Shown piece by piece: positions 11,401-23,400 of a stretch of DNA of 64,000 nucleotides (position 1 is its first letter; the number at the start of each line of letters is the position of its first letter). Both the position numbers and the translations under genes were made by a program. Origin of the DNA: Patella vulgata (taxonomy: Eukaryota; Mollusca; Gastropoda; Patellidae); assembly GCF_932274485.2 (NCBI RefSeq), contig NC_065883.2:16986222-17050221 (forward strand), in the 5' to 3' direction. The notes under the pieces were generated by a model, which worked only from the letters and a program-made list of their open reading frames with translations, was not told the DNA's origin and searched no databases.

Positions 11401-14400
11401 TAATTTGCCGACGTTAGTCGATGGATACCGACCAATAGTTCAATCTAATGAAGTCATTAATAGCGTGTAATAGGCAATGGCCGTAATTCTGTCGTCATAA
11501 AAAAAAAGTTGATATCCCCCAGTAATATAACCGAACACCGATTCTAGTAAAGCAATTTAAGGCCCTTCATGACGCTTCTTATTAGCCTACTAGATACGCC
11601 TGGAAACAGGTCAGTTCAGTAACCAGTTTCATTGTGAAATCGATGAAAATAAAACATGGACGAACTATTGAAACAATACGTAGACGTCACAGATAAAAGT
11701 AGGCAAAGTGATCTTAGAACTTTTAAGCCAAGGAAATAAATATGTAGGACGGTCATAATTGTTTTTCAAACCAGTTTTAAATATTACATACAAAACCTAT
11801 TCAGTTTCTTTGAATAATTTACAATTTGGTATTTTGAATAAATCATGAATACTAAAATTCTAGATGTGCTATGGCTGGAAATTTTTGACAGGACGTGGTT
11901 ATTTTACGTGACCTCGATTTTTTCCGATCACCATCTCTGGTAAAATTATTCTCAGCATTTTGAACCACATTATAGTTTTACCTTACAAGATGCAGATAAA
12001 AGTAGAAAAGAGTAACTATTTAGAAATGTTGCTTTATATTTGCACATTTTATTAGATACTGTTCGTTTGATCGTTTTTAATTGATTCATTCATTTTGTCC
12101 TCACCTGTCGGTAGATATCAAAGGGCTTGCAAACAGGTGTTGTGATGTGGTCGTAATGTTGAATCAAGTGTAAGAAAATTAAACAGCAGGTATTTAATTA
12201 AAACTGACCAATATCTCTTTCCTATTACTCCGGACACAAACTTTCTCACGAAATAATCCAACTATAACTATGGGTTATTAAATACACCCCACAATTTTAT
12301 AGCCAATCAGGTAACAATAAAAGAAAATCCCTACAGTCTGATCCAATCATTTTGAAATTAATATTATCAAGAGTAACTATTTTCTTTGAAGATTCACAGA
12401 ATTTATCTATAAATATTAATTCATTTTACGGAGATAAATTGAAAATATTAAAATTTATTAATTTAAGGAAATAGTATACGGTTGGATGTGTATGACATAC
12501 TGTTTTATTCACGTTCATTAAATAAATATATTTAATCAATATGATTAAAACAGACCCTATTTCGTTTTGTTTTCGTTCTTTATAGTTCAAAATTTTGATT
12601 AACTTGTCTTTTCTATAGCAGTTATGAGTTAATGTAGTGAAGGCTATCGATACCGAACCGAAATATAAATCTGTATTTTAATCACATTGATAATTATTAT
12701 AATAGATTTTATGATCGAATATCTAGAGGAGAAATAAATTTCATCTCTATAGTATATAATTGATCCTTTTTGAGAACCATAAATTCATTATCAATAAATT
12801 TAAATTCAAACATATAACTAAAAAGAGGATGATAAAACTTTCTGCCATGCAATAAATTTTATTAAGAAGAATTATTGAAATTATTGAAATATATTTCCAA
12901 ATCAATGATTATATTATAATGAAAATCATGAAATTGAAAACGAAATAAAATCTGCGTGTCGACCCCTCCCTCGAGTAAGAATTGAAGCTCGTGAGGTTAT
13001 TAGGTGTATTAATAGTTCATCTAAAGATCGGGTTATTTTGGGGATTAATTCCATATTCATCAAATAAATAGTTAATAATCAGTGGGAACTCGTAAAATAT
13101 GTACTCAGTATTCCCCAGGTAATTTTTACCTTTTATAATAAGCTGATGAATTAATACCATGCGTCTTTATCTGTTTTATTATATTATACAGAAGTACTTT
13201 CTCCAACTCTTGTCACATCTAAATACTCTATTCATTATCCGTGTATTAAATATCATAATATTCTAATTCAGTCCTTTTGAAACGAAAGTTAGTCATTTTA
13301 AAGTGGATACTAGCTTGGAATAAATGCATAACTTTTATGATTCCAAATTACACAATTTTAAAAATACTTATATATGGCAGCAACGAGATTTAATACAGAG
13401 AATAAATGAATGAATGAATGAATGGGGTTTAACATCCTACTTTTCTGCAGAGGAGTGTCGCTTTAAAATGAATCAAGTAGTTATTATTAATAATTGAAAG
13501 TGGGCACAAACGCGACTCTAAAATGTCGATAAAAAGTGCCATTAAATCTTGTCCTTGGCTATTACCTTTCTAGTAAAATATGTTGTTATATTAGACAGGA
13601 AATTACAACTACTTATTGAAAGACAGACACAATAACAATACAGCCCTCAATTCAGAAAAAAATATATAAAAATACCTTCAATCATTACAAGGCATGCATC
13701 ATTACCCCCCTTCACCACCACTCTTCAATGTCAAAAGATAAAAATATTTGTCATGGTCATTTGTAAATAGCCATGGTCATTTTTATTATTTCATGGGTCA
13801 AGTCTTGCTTTATCCGGGTCTCTTGACTCATGCAGTCTATTCTTGAGAAACAGCACAATAACTTAATGACGGTTGACAATATGCTCTCTCTGAGGTCGGG
13901 TATTTCAATAGGTGTGTAATTAGTACAAGATAATGATATAGATATCCAGGTGTATGACTGACTTCATCATAAAGACGATCTATACATGTATATACTAATA
14001 GTATTTGTATATTCTTTAGTACACATTTTATCGTTCTGTAATAACCATTGTCAAATCTATTCACAGAATTCACATTTTTAATGATAAATAGCGACGAGGT
14101 ATTAATTTGTTCTGCTACTTGCTTCAAATGAACGCCGATTGAAATCTTAAAGACACTCATTTCTACACAATTATCTTTCAAAGGTTGCTTCTCGGATCAT
14201 AACTTGACAAACAAAAACATTCAATTAAGACGAGACGTTTTATGGAAGATAAAATTATGAACAAACAAAGGTTTAATCATGGTTGTTTATGAATATGATG
14301 TGGCTTGACTAATACCTTCCCATTTTATACTAACTTTAATAGACGTGACTTAGGGTCAACCAGTACAAAGTATTCTAAATAAACAACCAAAATATGTAGT

Positions 14401-16719
14401 TTATTATTTGGATAGTTTAGGGTACGACCATGGGAACACGGAAAGCATCACCAAATACGGATTTTATTATTTGAAACAACTGAGACACATGTAGTTTATA
14501 ATATATTGGCAGGTATGGTTATTGCTATAGGAACCCGAAAGTGAAAATGTTTTGTTTATTTTTCGATCAATAATTATATTTTTAATAGCAACATTTTTAC
14601 AATATAAAATCTATCCGTTGAAAAGTATTACTGCAGGCCTACAGATTAATTTAACGTGTTGCTACATAGCGAAATGGGAACTCGAATTTCAACAAAGATT
14701 GCATATAGTTATATTTCATTTGACAGCCCGATTTTTTTATGCTGGGAGGTGGGGGGGGGGGACATTGAAACTAAAGTCATACTAAAAAAACGGTACCAGG
14801 AAATGGATTAAAATTACTTAGAAACCACATTTCACCCACTTATTATTAATTTCGAATTATTAAACGAATGCTATTGATTCTGAAAATGAAAATCACCCGC
14901 GGCTTATGCAATTGAACCTATAATAATTAGTTTCGTATGGAAACTGTTTTATGACATTATTCATTTTTATTTATATTTGATCATAAAATATAATATTAAT
15001 ATTATTGTTAACCTTTAGAACTTAGTATATAATAAAACTAGCATTTTCATATCTAAACCTATAAACTATGTAAATAACAATTGGTATTCCTTACTGGATT
15101 TAATTAACTTCACAATGATTTTATAGAGAGGAGGGATTTTCTTTTATTGTGAGCCGATTGGCTATAAAAATGTGGTTTATATGTCTAATAATTCGCTATG
15201 TTTCGTGAGAAAAGTCGGGGTTTACCACAGATTGAAATTCCGTCTGCTCATTCAATTATATTTGAGATTGGTCCGCGTCTTGTATTTATGAGAAGTTAAT
15301 CTTTAATTTGGGATATTAAATGATGTCGTGACAATTCAATTAAATTCTCTTTAACAAACCAATGTCTACGATACGGACACGGGCACACAAGATAGGGTCT
15401 GGTGATATGATCTATCGAATGTTGGAATCTAAATTTTGTTAATAATTAAGTTAAACATAAGATTTGGCACGAAATTCCGGAGTCCGAACAGAATTGTATG
15501 ATTTAGCAGTGTGCACGTATCTATGTTAACTAAAATATAAGTTTTAAATTGCAATGCCCGAATTATCGAAACCCGATCGAGTCTAATTACGTTTTAAAGA
15601 ACATTTCAAAATTGATTAACCCTATTGAGTTGTCGGGAATGCCACCCGAACCCTATTCCCAATTATATTCCAGCAATTATACTGACAATATTGTATAACT
15701 CTTGTATTAAAAATGCCGAACAATCGTAACAAATATCTGTATTTAATACTTTCAGATTGTACTGATTATAGTCAAGTAAGAAGATATCGAACAGCTTTCA
15801 CGAGAGAACAGATCAACAAATTAGAGAAGGAATTTGCTAAAGAGAATTATATCTCCAGACCTAAACGATGTGAACTAGCTGCTGCCATGAATCTCTCAGA
15901 AAGCACCATTAAGGTAGGGAATCGAACAATGTTATTAATGTTTGTGAAGCATGTATGAAAATTAAAAATATATTGTGGTCTTTTAACAGGACCATTTTGA
16001 TGCTGGTCTGGTGGTTTCCTTTTTACATATTAAATGGTTTTTTTTTTTCAAATTTTCTCGCCATATCCTTATCAATCCCTGGACACGCACTTGTGTTTTC
16101 TTTTAATTTTATGGTAGGTCCTACTTTACATAATTATGGTACTTTATATTTTCTTTGCACATGGTATCCATTTGAAACTCACGAATATGTCCACTTTCTA
16201 TTTAAGGTTTGGTTCCAGAATCGTCGAATGAAGGACAAAAGACAGAGAATGGCTGTCGCCTGGCCTTATGGAATCCCACCGGATCCCCATCTTTACGCCT
16301 ATCTAGCAGCAGCCGCCGCTTCGTATCCGTACAACATGAACGGAAGTTCACCTCTAAGTCATGCAGCGCTCGGTCTCACAAGCCAAGCTTCACCGTTATC
16401 GCCTTTCCAACTTCCAGGTATGACGTCAAGACCGGATCTACTTAGTTCCATGTCCACGGCGTTTCACAAACCAACTGGTCTTGAAGGGTTGTCTCCCATG
16501 GCAGCTCATTCTCTAGGCTATGCCTTAAATTTTGGTGTTATGGGTGGGTATGGTTTACACGAACAATCTGTCGGTGTATCTATTTCTAATAAGCCATGCC
16601 CATGCCATTCTCCCTCACTCGGACCGCATACATTATCTGCACATGCTCATCTTTCTAGTACTGGTAGAGCGTCACCTACTTCCTCTCCACCTGCCAAGAA
16701 AAGGGAGTTAAATCTGTGA
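5159..16719 (+). CDS. Evx: Evx-A: even-skipped/Evx homeobox transcription factor (three exons)
   Basis: Coding exons are 5159-5408, 15756-15913 and 16207-16719, giving about 306 aa. The homeodomain spans residues 91-150, with the family signature RPKRCELAA in helix 2, [14 protein letters not shown] in helix 3, Gln50 and Asn51. It is followed by AWPYG and [16 protein letters not shown], a block typical of Evx proteins. The N-terminus has an acidic patch (residues 14-20) and a Ser/Pro-rich stretch before the homeodomain. The C-terminus ends in PAKKRELNL. An in-frame TAA lies one codon before the ATG, so the start is well delimited; Met4 is the only close alternative. Splice sites are consensus: AAAAG/gtaagag, cag/AT, AAG/gtagg, aag/GTT. 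By family it should bind TAAT-type sites in the nucleus and pattern posterior tissue or neurons. Helix 1 is unusual ([10 protein letters not shown]) and the Groucho-type tail of its paralogue is absent. The family call is near certain; the function is inferred from homologues. Confidence 0.96.
8128..8300 (+). repeat. SINE family 1 copy in Evx-A intron 1
   Basis: Central domain (CCTCGTGGGTCTCC, GTCCTCCGGTTTCCTCC), ACGCGCAAGCGAATTATTG and the 3' tail, ending in poly-C and (CT)n. The tRNA-like head is missing or too diverged to see. Confidence 0.82.
8304..8552 (+). repeat. Repeat following SINE family 1, shared with 63335-63566
   Basis: About 250 bp matching 63335-63566 in order and orientation, for example CCTAGCTCACAACACGCCGT, GTAGAAGATCGCAGACTG and TTTCTTGCGGCTGGTCTGCG. 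At both loci it follows the CT tail of a SINE family 1 copy directly. Confidence 0.85.
10556..10943 (+). mobile_element. MITE family 1 copy in Evx-A intron 1
   Basis: Matches TAAATTTGTCTATTGCAGG, GTCTTTCTTTTTGGCCTC and AATTTTCAATATATTAC. The left end is decayed; the right end is CATAATGCAGCTTTAA. Confidence 0.75.
11150..11520. promoter_or_regulatory. Candidate intronic enhancer of Evx-A
   Basis: A less AT-biased stretch of intron 1 without repeats. It contains GATATTACGTCAT (11171-11183), a T-box-like TGACACCT, several ATTA cores, SOX-like ACAATAG/ATTGTT words and a CDX-like GTCATAAA. The 13-base word also occurs in intron 1 of Evx-B. This is an inference from composition and motifs. Confidence 0.3.
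13408..13448 (-). repeat. SINE family 2 end fragment with a GAAT tract
   Basis: A GAAT microsatellite leads into ATGGGGTTTAACATCCTAC, the end of SINE family 2 in reverse. Confidence 0.55.
14748..14761. repeat. Poly-G tract
   Basis: Run of G interrupted once, in Evx-A intron 1, with no SINE recognised beside it. Confidence 0.8.
15756..15913 (+). CDS. Evx: Evx-A coding exon 2 (homeodomain residues 1-46)
   Basis: This 158-nt exon follows a pyrimidine-rich tract and cag. The split codon G/AT gives Asp84, then CTDYSQ, then the homeodomain start VRRYRTAF. It covers helix 1, helix 2 and the start of helix 3, to STIK. It ends AAG/gtaggg in phase 0, exactly between homeodomain residues 46 and 47. 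Evx-B has an intron at the same place. Confidence 0.96.
15914..16206 (+). other. Evx-A intron 2 (293 nt) inside the homeobox
   Basis: The boundaries are gtaggg and ctatttaag. The intron is AT- and T-rich with no repeat. Most of it happens to be open in the frame of exon 3, but read-through from exon 2 meets a stop after about 15 codons, so it is not coding. Its position matches the Evx-B intron, so it predates the duplication. Confidence 0.92.
16207..16719 (+). CDS. Evx: Evx-A coding exon 3 (recognition helix to stop)
   Basis: The exon starts GTT TGG TTC CAG (VWFQ) and runs 170 codons to a TGA at 16717-16719. It carries the recognition helix [10 protein letters not shown], the conserved [25 protein letters not shown] block with an alanine run, then a low-complexity tail rich in Ser, Leu, Gly, Met and His. 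The end is [11 protein letters not shown]. No LFRPF or LFKPY motif is present, in contrast to Evx-B. Confidence 0.95.
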   Translation, partial: VWFQNRRMKDKRQRMAVAWPYGIPPDPHLYAYLAAAAASYPYNMNGSSPLSHAALGLTSQASPLSPFQLPGMTSRPDLLSSMSTAFHKPTGLEGLSPMAAHSLGYALNFGVMGGYGLHEQSVGVSISNKPCPCHSPSLGPHTLSAHAHLSSTGRASPTSSPPAKKRELNL

Positions 16720-17190
16720 TAGTCTATATAAGAGAACTATTAGAACATTGGTAATATTGTGCTGTAAGTTGTTAATATTAACTGGGAACAAAGTGTATAT
16801 ATATTCCCCCGGTGTATATATGAGTTGAAGAATGGTGGTGTATGGAGTCACGTGAAGTTTAGAGATTGGAAATCTACAAATGTTAGGTTGACTGAAGGAT
16901 GAAATTGTCGAGATCTCGTAGACTTGAATTTTTAAAACTGGACCTAAATGGCAGTTGGCTATGTGTTTCTTGGGCTATCTGTAATTCATTTATTATTGAC
17001 ATACTGTAAGGTTCATTAGAATGACTAGATAAAAGGTGCTAATAAGATTTGGATCAAAATAGACGATTTTGTGTTAGAAATGGATTTGAGGTGTATAAAT
17101 ATAACGTTGAAAATGAAACGTTGAAAATATGTCGGAAGACGTTAATTATTGAAACTTCAATAAAGTTCATGTCTGGAATTAATTTCGTCT
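16720..17190 (+). other. Evx-A presumptive 3' UTR
   Basis: AT-rich sequence after the TGA, with no repeat recognised. It is bounded by the first canonical AATAAA at 17159 and a GT/T-rich stretch just after it. The end is inferred only from these signals. Confidence 0.5.
17159..17164 (+). terminator. Candidate polyadenylation signal AATAAA of Evx-A
   Basis: A canonical AATAAA 440 nt after the stop, followed 20-40 nt later by a GT/T-rich stretch that fits a downstream element. AT-rich DNA produces many such hexamers, so this is plausible rather than proven. Confidence 0.45.
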
Positions 17191-17957
17191 GTTGTATTTT
17201 GAATTTAAATCAGTATTATCAGTCTCACCAAGAAATTTTGAATAACATCGCTTTCAAAGTAATCTTCGACACCCTAAGGCAATTTTCATAGGTTTCCATT
17301 AAACTCATGAGAAATTAAAACGTTGCATACTACCAGCGATGGATTGGTCAGATTATTTATATACAAATTATGCACAATCGAATATTTTTGCCTTAACAGC
17401 GGTAATGTCTCTTTAAGACAAGCAATTGAGATATGTTTTGCAAAACGTCATTTTAAAAAGAACCTAAACTCTGGATTTCATTCTCTTTTTTTATCCCGTG
17501 TATATAATACCACCCTAGGAAAATCGGACATTTTCGTCTAGTTACTCTGACAGTATAGACACTGATGACACCCTGCGTGCAACCACGGCGTAACCGGACC
17601 GCTATAATGTCCTCAATAATATACTAGGAATGATATACCCGGTCTCTCATAGAATTGGCTGGTGTAAAGTACCACATAATAAACAAAAGTTCCACTCGCT
17701 CACTCTCAGTGGCTTAACGATATCATCCCAACCTTAATCCCGGAACTTTTTGGTCCTCCGTCAAAACCCACGACTGGCAATCCACGCGGGATGGGTTCGG
17801 GGTTGGAGGGTTTTGGGCGCTATTTTAACTCAACCCTAACTACAGAAACATCATCATTAATATTGGTTTCGCTGTTCTGAGACATGACTTACTATAAAAT
17901 AACGCTGGAATTAGTAATAACATGTCCAAAGTACACACCGGGTACGAAAAGACCAAA
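17191..17957. other. Intergenic DNA downstream of Evx-A, nothing recognised
   Basis: Small ORFs (17049-17291, 17323-17541) have no family features. 17690-17830 is less AT-rich but has no identified repeat. Confidence 0.4.
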
Positions 17958-18290
17958 TAAAATGAAATGGGGTTTAACGTCCTACTGTTCTCCCCCGACT
18001 GGGCTAATGAAGACGGACATATGCCATACTGTGTGCTAATGAACGAAAATTTGCCCGGACTGCGGCATTACGTATTACTCTTATGTCAAATTTCAATTAT
18101 CAAGTGGTCTTTTGCATGCACGCCAATATGTATACGGGTTTTGTGTCCCATCCGAAGGACTATACATTGTCCCTTGCCAAGCCCTCCGTCCTGCACCACT
18201 GACAAGGAGGAACCATGGGTCAACGAAGGGATCGAACACGTGACCTCCAGACTAGCGAGTCAGACAGGCTCTTCATTTCTTAGAGGTGTC
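17958..18290 (-). repeat. SINE family 2, near full-length
   Basis: It begins (reverse) with AAATGAAATGGGGTTTAACG and TCCTACTGTTCT. It has the internal AATGAAGACGGACATATGCC and ACTGACAAGGAGGAACC. At the high end it has a box-B-like word (reverse of TGTTCGATCCC), indicating a tRNA-derived head. Confidence 0.85.
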
Positions 18291-18625
18291 AAGGTTATAC
18301 AAGGCATTATTTATAGCTAAAGAATGGGTATATCAACCCGCATTCATTCTTAATTTCGTGATTCACTTTTTACATTTGGACAACCTCTGTTTAAATGTCA
18401 TCATAGCACAATCAAACTCACCCATGGATCATGCGTCTTAGGTTCATCTCTATATATCTTCATTGTCTTAGATGTTACTGACATTAATTTGGAATATCAT
18501 CCGGTTAATGCAAAAACAGGTATGACATTAAACCCTATTACTGTTTTACCCCATGTTTTAAAGGATTTATTAGTTGTGTAATAAATTAAAACAAATTATT
18601 CTTCGTTATTATCACTGATTAATGG
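18291..18625. other. Intergenic DNA, nothing recognised
   Basis: AT-rich unique sequence up to a (TA)n tract. Confidence 0.4.
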
Positions 18626-18629
18626 GATG

Positions 18630-18652
18630 ACATATATATATATATATATATA
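18630..18652. repeat. (TA)n microsatellite
   Basis: Uninterrupted alternating TA. Confidence 0.9.
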
Positions 18653-18790
18653 CGTACATATTTAATGTTATAAAATCTTAGGCTTATAAAATGTCAAATG
18701 TTTAGCAAAATGATTTCTGCTCATGATAGTTTAAAGAGCAGATCGTGATAATTACCTCCATATTTATTAAAATTTGTCAGTGGCTCATAT

Positions 18791-18793
<3 letters not shown>

Positions 18794-18827
<34 letters not shown>

Positions 18828-18880
18828 ATTTAACGTCCACTTCGAAAAACTAGGTCATTTCGGGACTAACACATGGATCC
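18794..18880 (-). repeat. SINE family 1 tail fragment with (GA)n
   Basis: A (GA)n run, then GGAATTTAACGTCCACTTCG and AGGTCATTTCGGGACTAACA. It is cut after the tail, about 30 bp before a second, complete copy. Confidence 0.8.
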
Positions 18881-18908
18881 GCCATAATATATAATATCAC
18901 AAGAAAAA

Positions 18909-19190
18909 TAGAGAGGGAGAGAGAAATGGGGTTTAACTTCCACTCGACACAAACTAGGTCATTTCGGGACTAACACATGGTTCAATTTTATTTCAACAAT
19001 TCGCTCGCGCGTAGGGGTCTTTAGCGGTGGGAGGAAACCGGAGAAATCCCACGAGGTTGGACAAGCGACCCTACTCCTTGCCACGTATAACCGGGGAATC
19101 GAAACCACGCCAGTTGACTAAATGGCAGACCTTATGATACAGCACGCACGTGCTAACCATTCGGCCACCCAACCACCCAACCACCCACAC
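18909..19190 (-). repeat. SINE family 1, full-length
   Basis: Complete from the CT tail through the central domain to a tRNA-like head. Read on the minus strand, the head starts GGTGGCCGAATGGTTAGC (box A) and has GGTTTCGATTCCCCGG (box B). It is followed by a short CCACCCAA repeat. Confidence 0.9.
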
Positions 19191-19398
19191 ATATATTGAA
19201 GGAGTGGAGTTCTTTTCATTATATCAATATTTAATAAGGTTTTAAATGGATATAATTGCAATATAAGCATTTCATCTGAAAATAACTCGGAAAACTTAAT
19301 AGATCCATCTGTCCTTTCGGGAAGCTCTTTATGATATGGTCGGGTTCTAACATTGATTATAGGCTTTTCATATGAATAAATGGCTAAATTATAATTTA

Positions 19399-19461
19399 TA
19401 TAAGATTTGAATCCCAAAGAAAGACCAGCAATAGAAAAATTTAGCTCTTACATAATATATC
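19399..19461 (-). mobile_element. MITE family 1 end fragment
   Basis: CCCAAAGAAAGACCAGCAAT and TTTAGCTCTTACATAATAT are the family's end. The rest is missing. Confidence 0.7.
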
Positions 19462-19976
19462 TTTAAAGGGCCAATCCCAATAATATTTTGGATAATTGAA
19501 CTGCTTAATTTTGTGTTAAAATCCCTTAAAATCCTCTACCTTAGGGCCGAGCAACTAACTCAACACATGTGATACGTTTTCAAACAACTTAAGCCCGTCA
19601 GTCTTCATCTGGAAATGGAGACCAGTATCCCAAGCTGTATTATGCGGTGTCTGGATAAAACCAGACTTTTATTTTATAAAAATAATGTGTAGGTGAAATT
19701 TATCTTTCGTTATCAAGTACAGCACATGGGTCATTCATTGAATAGACCTCTAAAGGGACGGGAATCGATTATCAGGTCACCCACGAATTTTTTTTAAAAG
19801 GGTTACGTGTCCGGATAAGCAGTTTTGACGTTCGCGTCCAAACGACTAAATATTTTGAGCTGAAATTTTGAGACAAGGTAAATACAGCACTCCTCTATAT
19901 GTTGGCGTTTAAATTTCATACGTACTCAGATTTTTAATTTTGAGACTCTGTTCAAATCGGGATAGTCCCTTTAAGT
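19461..19976. mobile_element. MITE family 3 (single copy seen)
   Basis: Terminal inverted repeats CTTTAAAGGGCCAATCCC and, inverted, CTTAAAGGGACTATCCC, about 515 bp apart, with no ORF. It directly abuts the MITE family 1 fragment. Confidence 0.65.
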
Positions 19977-20207
19977 GAACAAAAACGTTAATAGTGGAGA
20001 TGAAGTAAACAGTAATACGTTGTAGAAATGGATTGATTCACACGGACAACTTTATTCCTCTAACTTTTTTTAAAATCATTTTGATTTGAATCCGCGATTA
20101 TCAGGAGATTAACTAATCTACAATTTCGGTTTTTAGCTTTCAAAACGTATTTTTGTTTGATTTAAATAAACGATTTATATGTATTCTCCGTTGCTGCTTA
20201 AATAAAG

Positions 20208-20490
20208 AAGAGGAAGAAATGGGGTTTAACGCCCACTCGACACAAACTAGCTCATTTTGGGACTAATCGATGGTTCAATTTTATTTCAATAATTCGCTTG
20301 CGGGAAGGGGTCTTTAGCAGTGGGGGGAACAACGGGGGATCCGAAGAAAAGCCACGAGGTTGGACAGGCGACCCTATTCCTTGTCACGTACAGCCGAGGA
20401 ATCGAAACACGTCAGTAGACACAATGACAGACCTTATGATACAACGAGCACGCGCTAACCATTCCGCCACCCACCGACCCTCCCCAGAAA
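20208..20490 (-). repeat. SINE family 1, full-length
   Basis: Tail, central domain and tRNA-like head are all present (reverse of GGTGGCGGAATGGTTAGCG at the high end). Confidence 0.88.
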
Positions 20491-23400
20491 ACCCCCCAGT
20501 ATGACTTGCGGAATAGTGTATGGATTGGGGATGCATCCTTTACGTCACAGGGTTAAGGGTCACACCAAAAATAAACGACAACAGAACAATATATTGTTTA
20601 ATCCTAATGTGCAACAGAAGCTAAAGTTCTTTTAACTTTTCAAACATTAGAGCATTCTATCGATAAGTGAACCGTGCTTGATTTTTATAAGAAGTCTTTC
20701 CTTTTGACATTATATCAAACCTCGATTATAACTTCCGCACAGGTAAACCTATTTTATATCGTTGCAGGTATAAAAGTCGACATTAAAAGATAAAAACTCG
20801 TCCATGGACTTCCTGACAAAGTTGATCGGCCATTATAACTGTCGATACATAACAATTAAATTTTATATTTCAATAACCATTCTCAAGTCTCTTAAACCTT
20901 TATATATTCGTGGGCCTTTTGATCAAGGCTAGCAGCCCAGTCGGTGTCGTATAAAGATAAAAGGAATATAAAACTAGAAAATCCTGACTTTCAACACACT
21001 ATAAACTCCCGCCCTTTTCTCACACGGCATCCACAGATTTTGTATTAAGCCATAAAATAAAAACAACATGGTTGATACTCACACGAACCCTGTTGAGTTT
21101 TAAAAATCGCAGTTCTACCCGTAGAGTTTGCCAGCTCGTAAAATTACATCAAACAACTACCCTACTAGGCTTTTGAAGTAAACTCCAGATAAAGGGTTGC
21201 TTAACTATGAACCATACACTGTTTTTTATGATCGGATATCACTCCCGTTAATGTCATATTTTTAGAAAATTACCAGTCGCATTAGGTTGTACAGCTGCGG
21301 CGCTTCAGCTTAGTATCCAACAGCTACCAATTTCTCAGCAGTTTAGTAATACACTCTTCTATTAATCTGTACACCTAGGTTTCAGAAATATATCTAACAA
21401 TAAAATATAAATTATTGAATTTTGGTATGCAGAGCTAAAATCGACTTTGCAAAACTTCAAACACTTTTCAGGCGGCTTCTTATGTTTACGTGAATTTTGA
21501 AAAATCTTTTCCCGGTGACTAAGATCAATAAAGAACTTGGCGTATGTAATTAGACTGAGTACGCTTTTTGTTAATAAACAACAATAAATATGTGGGCTTA
21601 TAACCGTAGTTATAATTGTTTACAGAACATGAACACTTCAAAACAAAATTAAGTATATATGACCCTGTTTAATTAGGACATTTTCGAGATAATTATTCGT
21701 ATCAATCAGTGTTGTTTATAAAACATACATAGTAGCAATTAAGCGAAACGAAATATTGATTATCATAGGATAGACTTGTCGTCTATGGCCGGAAAAACTC
21801 AGATCATAAATTTATAATAAACCGGTGATAAAATTTATTTGTTGTTGATAAGTGTATTGTATATGAAGAACAGGCTTGTTTATTGGGTTCCACATAAAAT
21901 TAACAATCAACCAATATTTCATTTACTTTTATCGAAAACTTGACCAAACGAAATATGTGTGGTCTTTTTCAGGTTTATCCAGGTATGATAAAAATGTGTA
22001 TTTATTCTTCAATCGATTGAGGGCCTGTTAAGCTAGACTTTTTTTGTCCGACTTTGATGTTTGTTTGATAGGTTTTCCCGCGCTTTGTTAATTATCATAA
22101 ATACGATTTGATATTCGTTTTCCTGCTGTTTTTGAATTACCGAAACAGACGTTAAGACGTGAGTTGAAGCAGGTTGGTAGAGGTATTCCACCTACCTGGT
22201 TAAGTTATGATATGTCATCTACTATCATTATTTCCCTTATATCACATATTTTACGCGCCATGACAAAATACATCGGTAATCTGAGACATTCATGGTAATT
22301 CTCTTACCCCTCTCTGAATTACGACTTGTATGCCAATATGTACACAGGTAGACATAGGTTTTCGTTTCACCCGAACTACTAGGCACAATCTCCTTGTCAA
22401 CCAAACCGGCACCACGACAGAATTCTAGATACCAACCTCTCCCACAATACAGACGATTGGTATTTTAAAGACCCTTCTTGCTTTCGCTGAAAATACTTCT
22501 GGACTCTGGTGGTTTTGGAATTAAATTGAAAATTCCCTCTTATCCATGGAAGAAGACAAGCAGATAAACACGTGGATTTAGTTCGACAACCAAATACAAT
22601 GACAACTCCACCAAGTATCACCATACAAAAATGTTCCCGTGATCACTACGTAATGATTCTACTCAAACGAGGTCTCTTTTTCGTGACTGTCTGAACTGTG
22701 GAGATACTCAATTTTCTTGATTGCAATAATCACAATATTAACAGAATTCGATAGAATTAACAAAAAAAAAAAGAAAAACAAGATAAATTCATATTAAACC
22801 TTTAAGCTTGAAATAACCTCACAACCACATTTCTTGCAATCTTCCGATAGGGTTGCTTTGTAAGATACATGTAGTGGCAAATGGGGTTATAATTTCAAGA
22901 TTCTTGCACACATTGGAATAATTTTCAGATATTGTTTCTTACTTGTAGCCACTTTTGTCAATCTTGAGATTTATTCCCCGGCACGATTTTAACCCTCTTC
23001 TTTGTTTTGCACCTTTTGTTATCTTGAATAATTTCATGTACTTATGAAAGAAAGTATATTTTTGTAAGTTTATGTAACTATTGCCCAATCCCTTTACTTT
23101 ATGATAATAACATATGTTTAAACCGAAGTTCTAATTATTTTATCTTGGCGTAATGGATATCTTTAAGGACCGTGGCCGGTATAAATTGTCTAAGCTGAAA
23201 ACCAAGCCCAATTTCTATTGTACTTCAAAAATATTCCCTTATTTTATTTATTTAGGGGGCTGATGGTCAGTCAGAGAAGCGTTATAACCGAATTGTTTGC
23301 CTGATTTCATTTTATTCACTAAGATCAAAACTGAAACATCGCTCATTAAATTCACAAAGGTGGGAAAATGGGGTCGTTACTCGAATAATTCACGCCTACA

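Larger units (their letters stand above)
5409..15755 (+). other. Evx-A intron 1 (10.3 kb)
   Basis: The intron runs from gtaagag to the acceptor tttcag. It is AT-rich and has no convincing exon. It holds a SINE family 1 copy at 8128-8300 with its shared tail to 8552, a MITE family 1 copy at 10556-10943, a short SINE family 2 end at 13408-13448 and a homopolymer G tract at 14748. Between 11150 and 11520 it has a less AT-biased stretch with many transcription-factor-like words. The segments 5410-8000, 8650-10550, 11620-13400 and 13450-15750 hold nothing else I can support. Small ORFs at 5631, 6738, 9727 and 13837 show no family features. Confidence 0.85.

Noticed and set aside
15955-16206. Open frame running through Evx-A intron 2 into exon 3
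   Set aside because: Consensus splice sites match the Evx-B intron position, and read-through from exon 2 meets a stop. The open frame is chance.
18909-19190. tRNA gene suggested by box A and box B words
   Set aside because: It is the head of a SINE repeated many times, not a free-standing tRNA with intact acceptor pairing.
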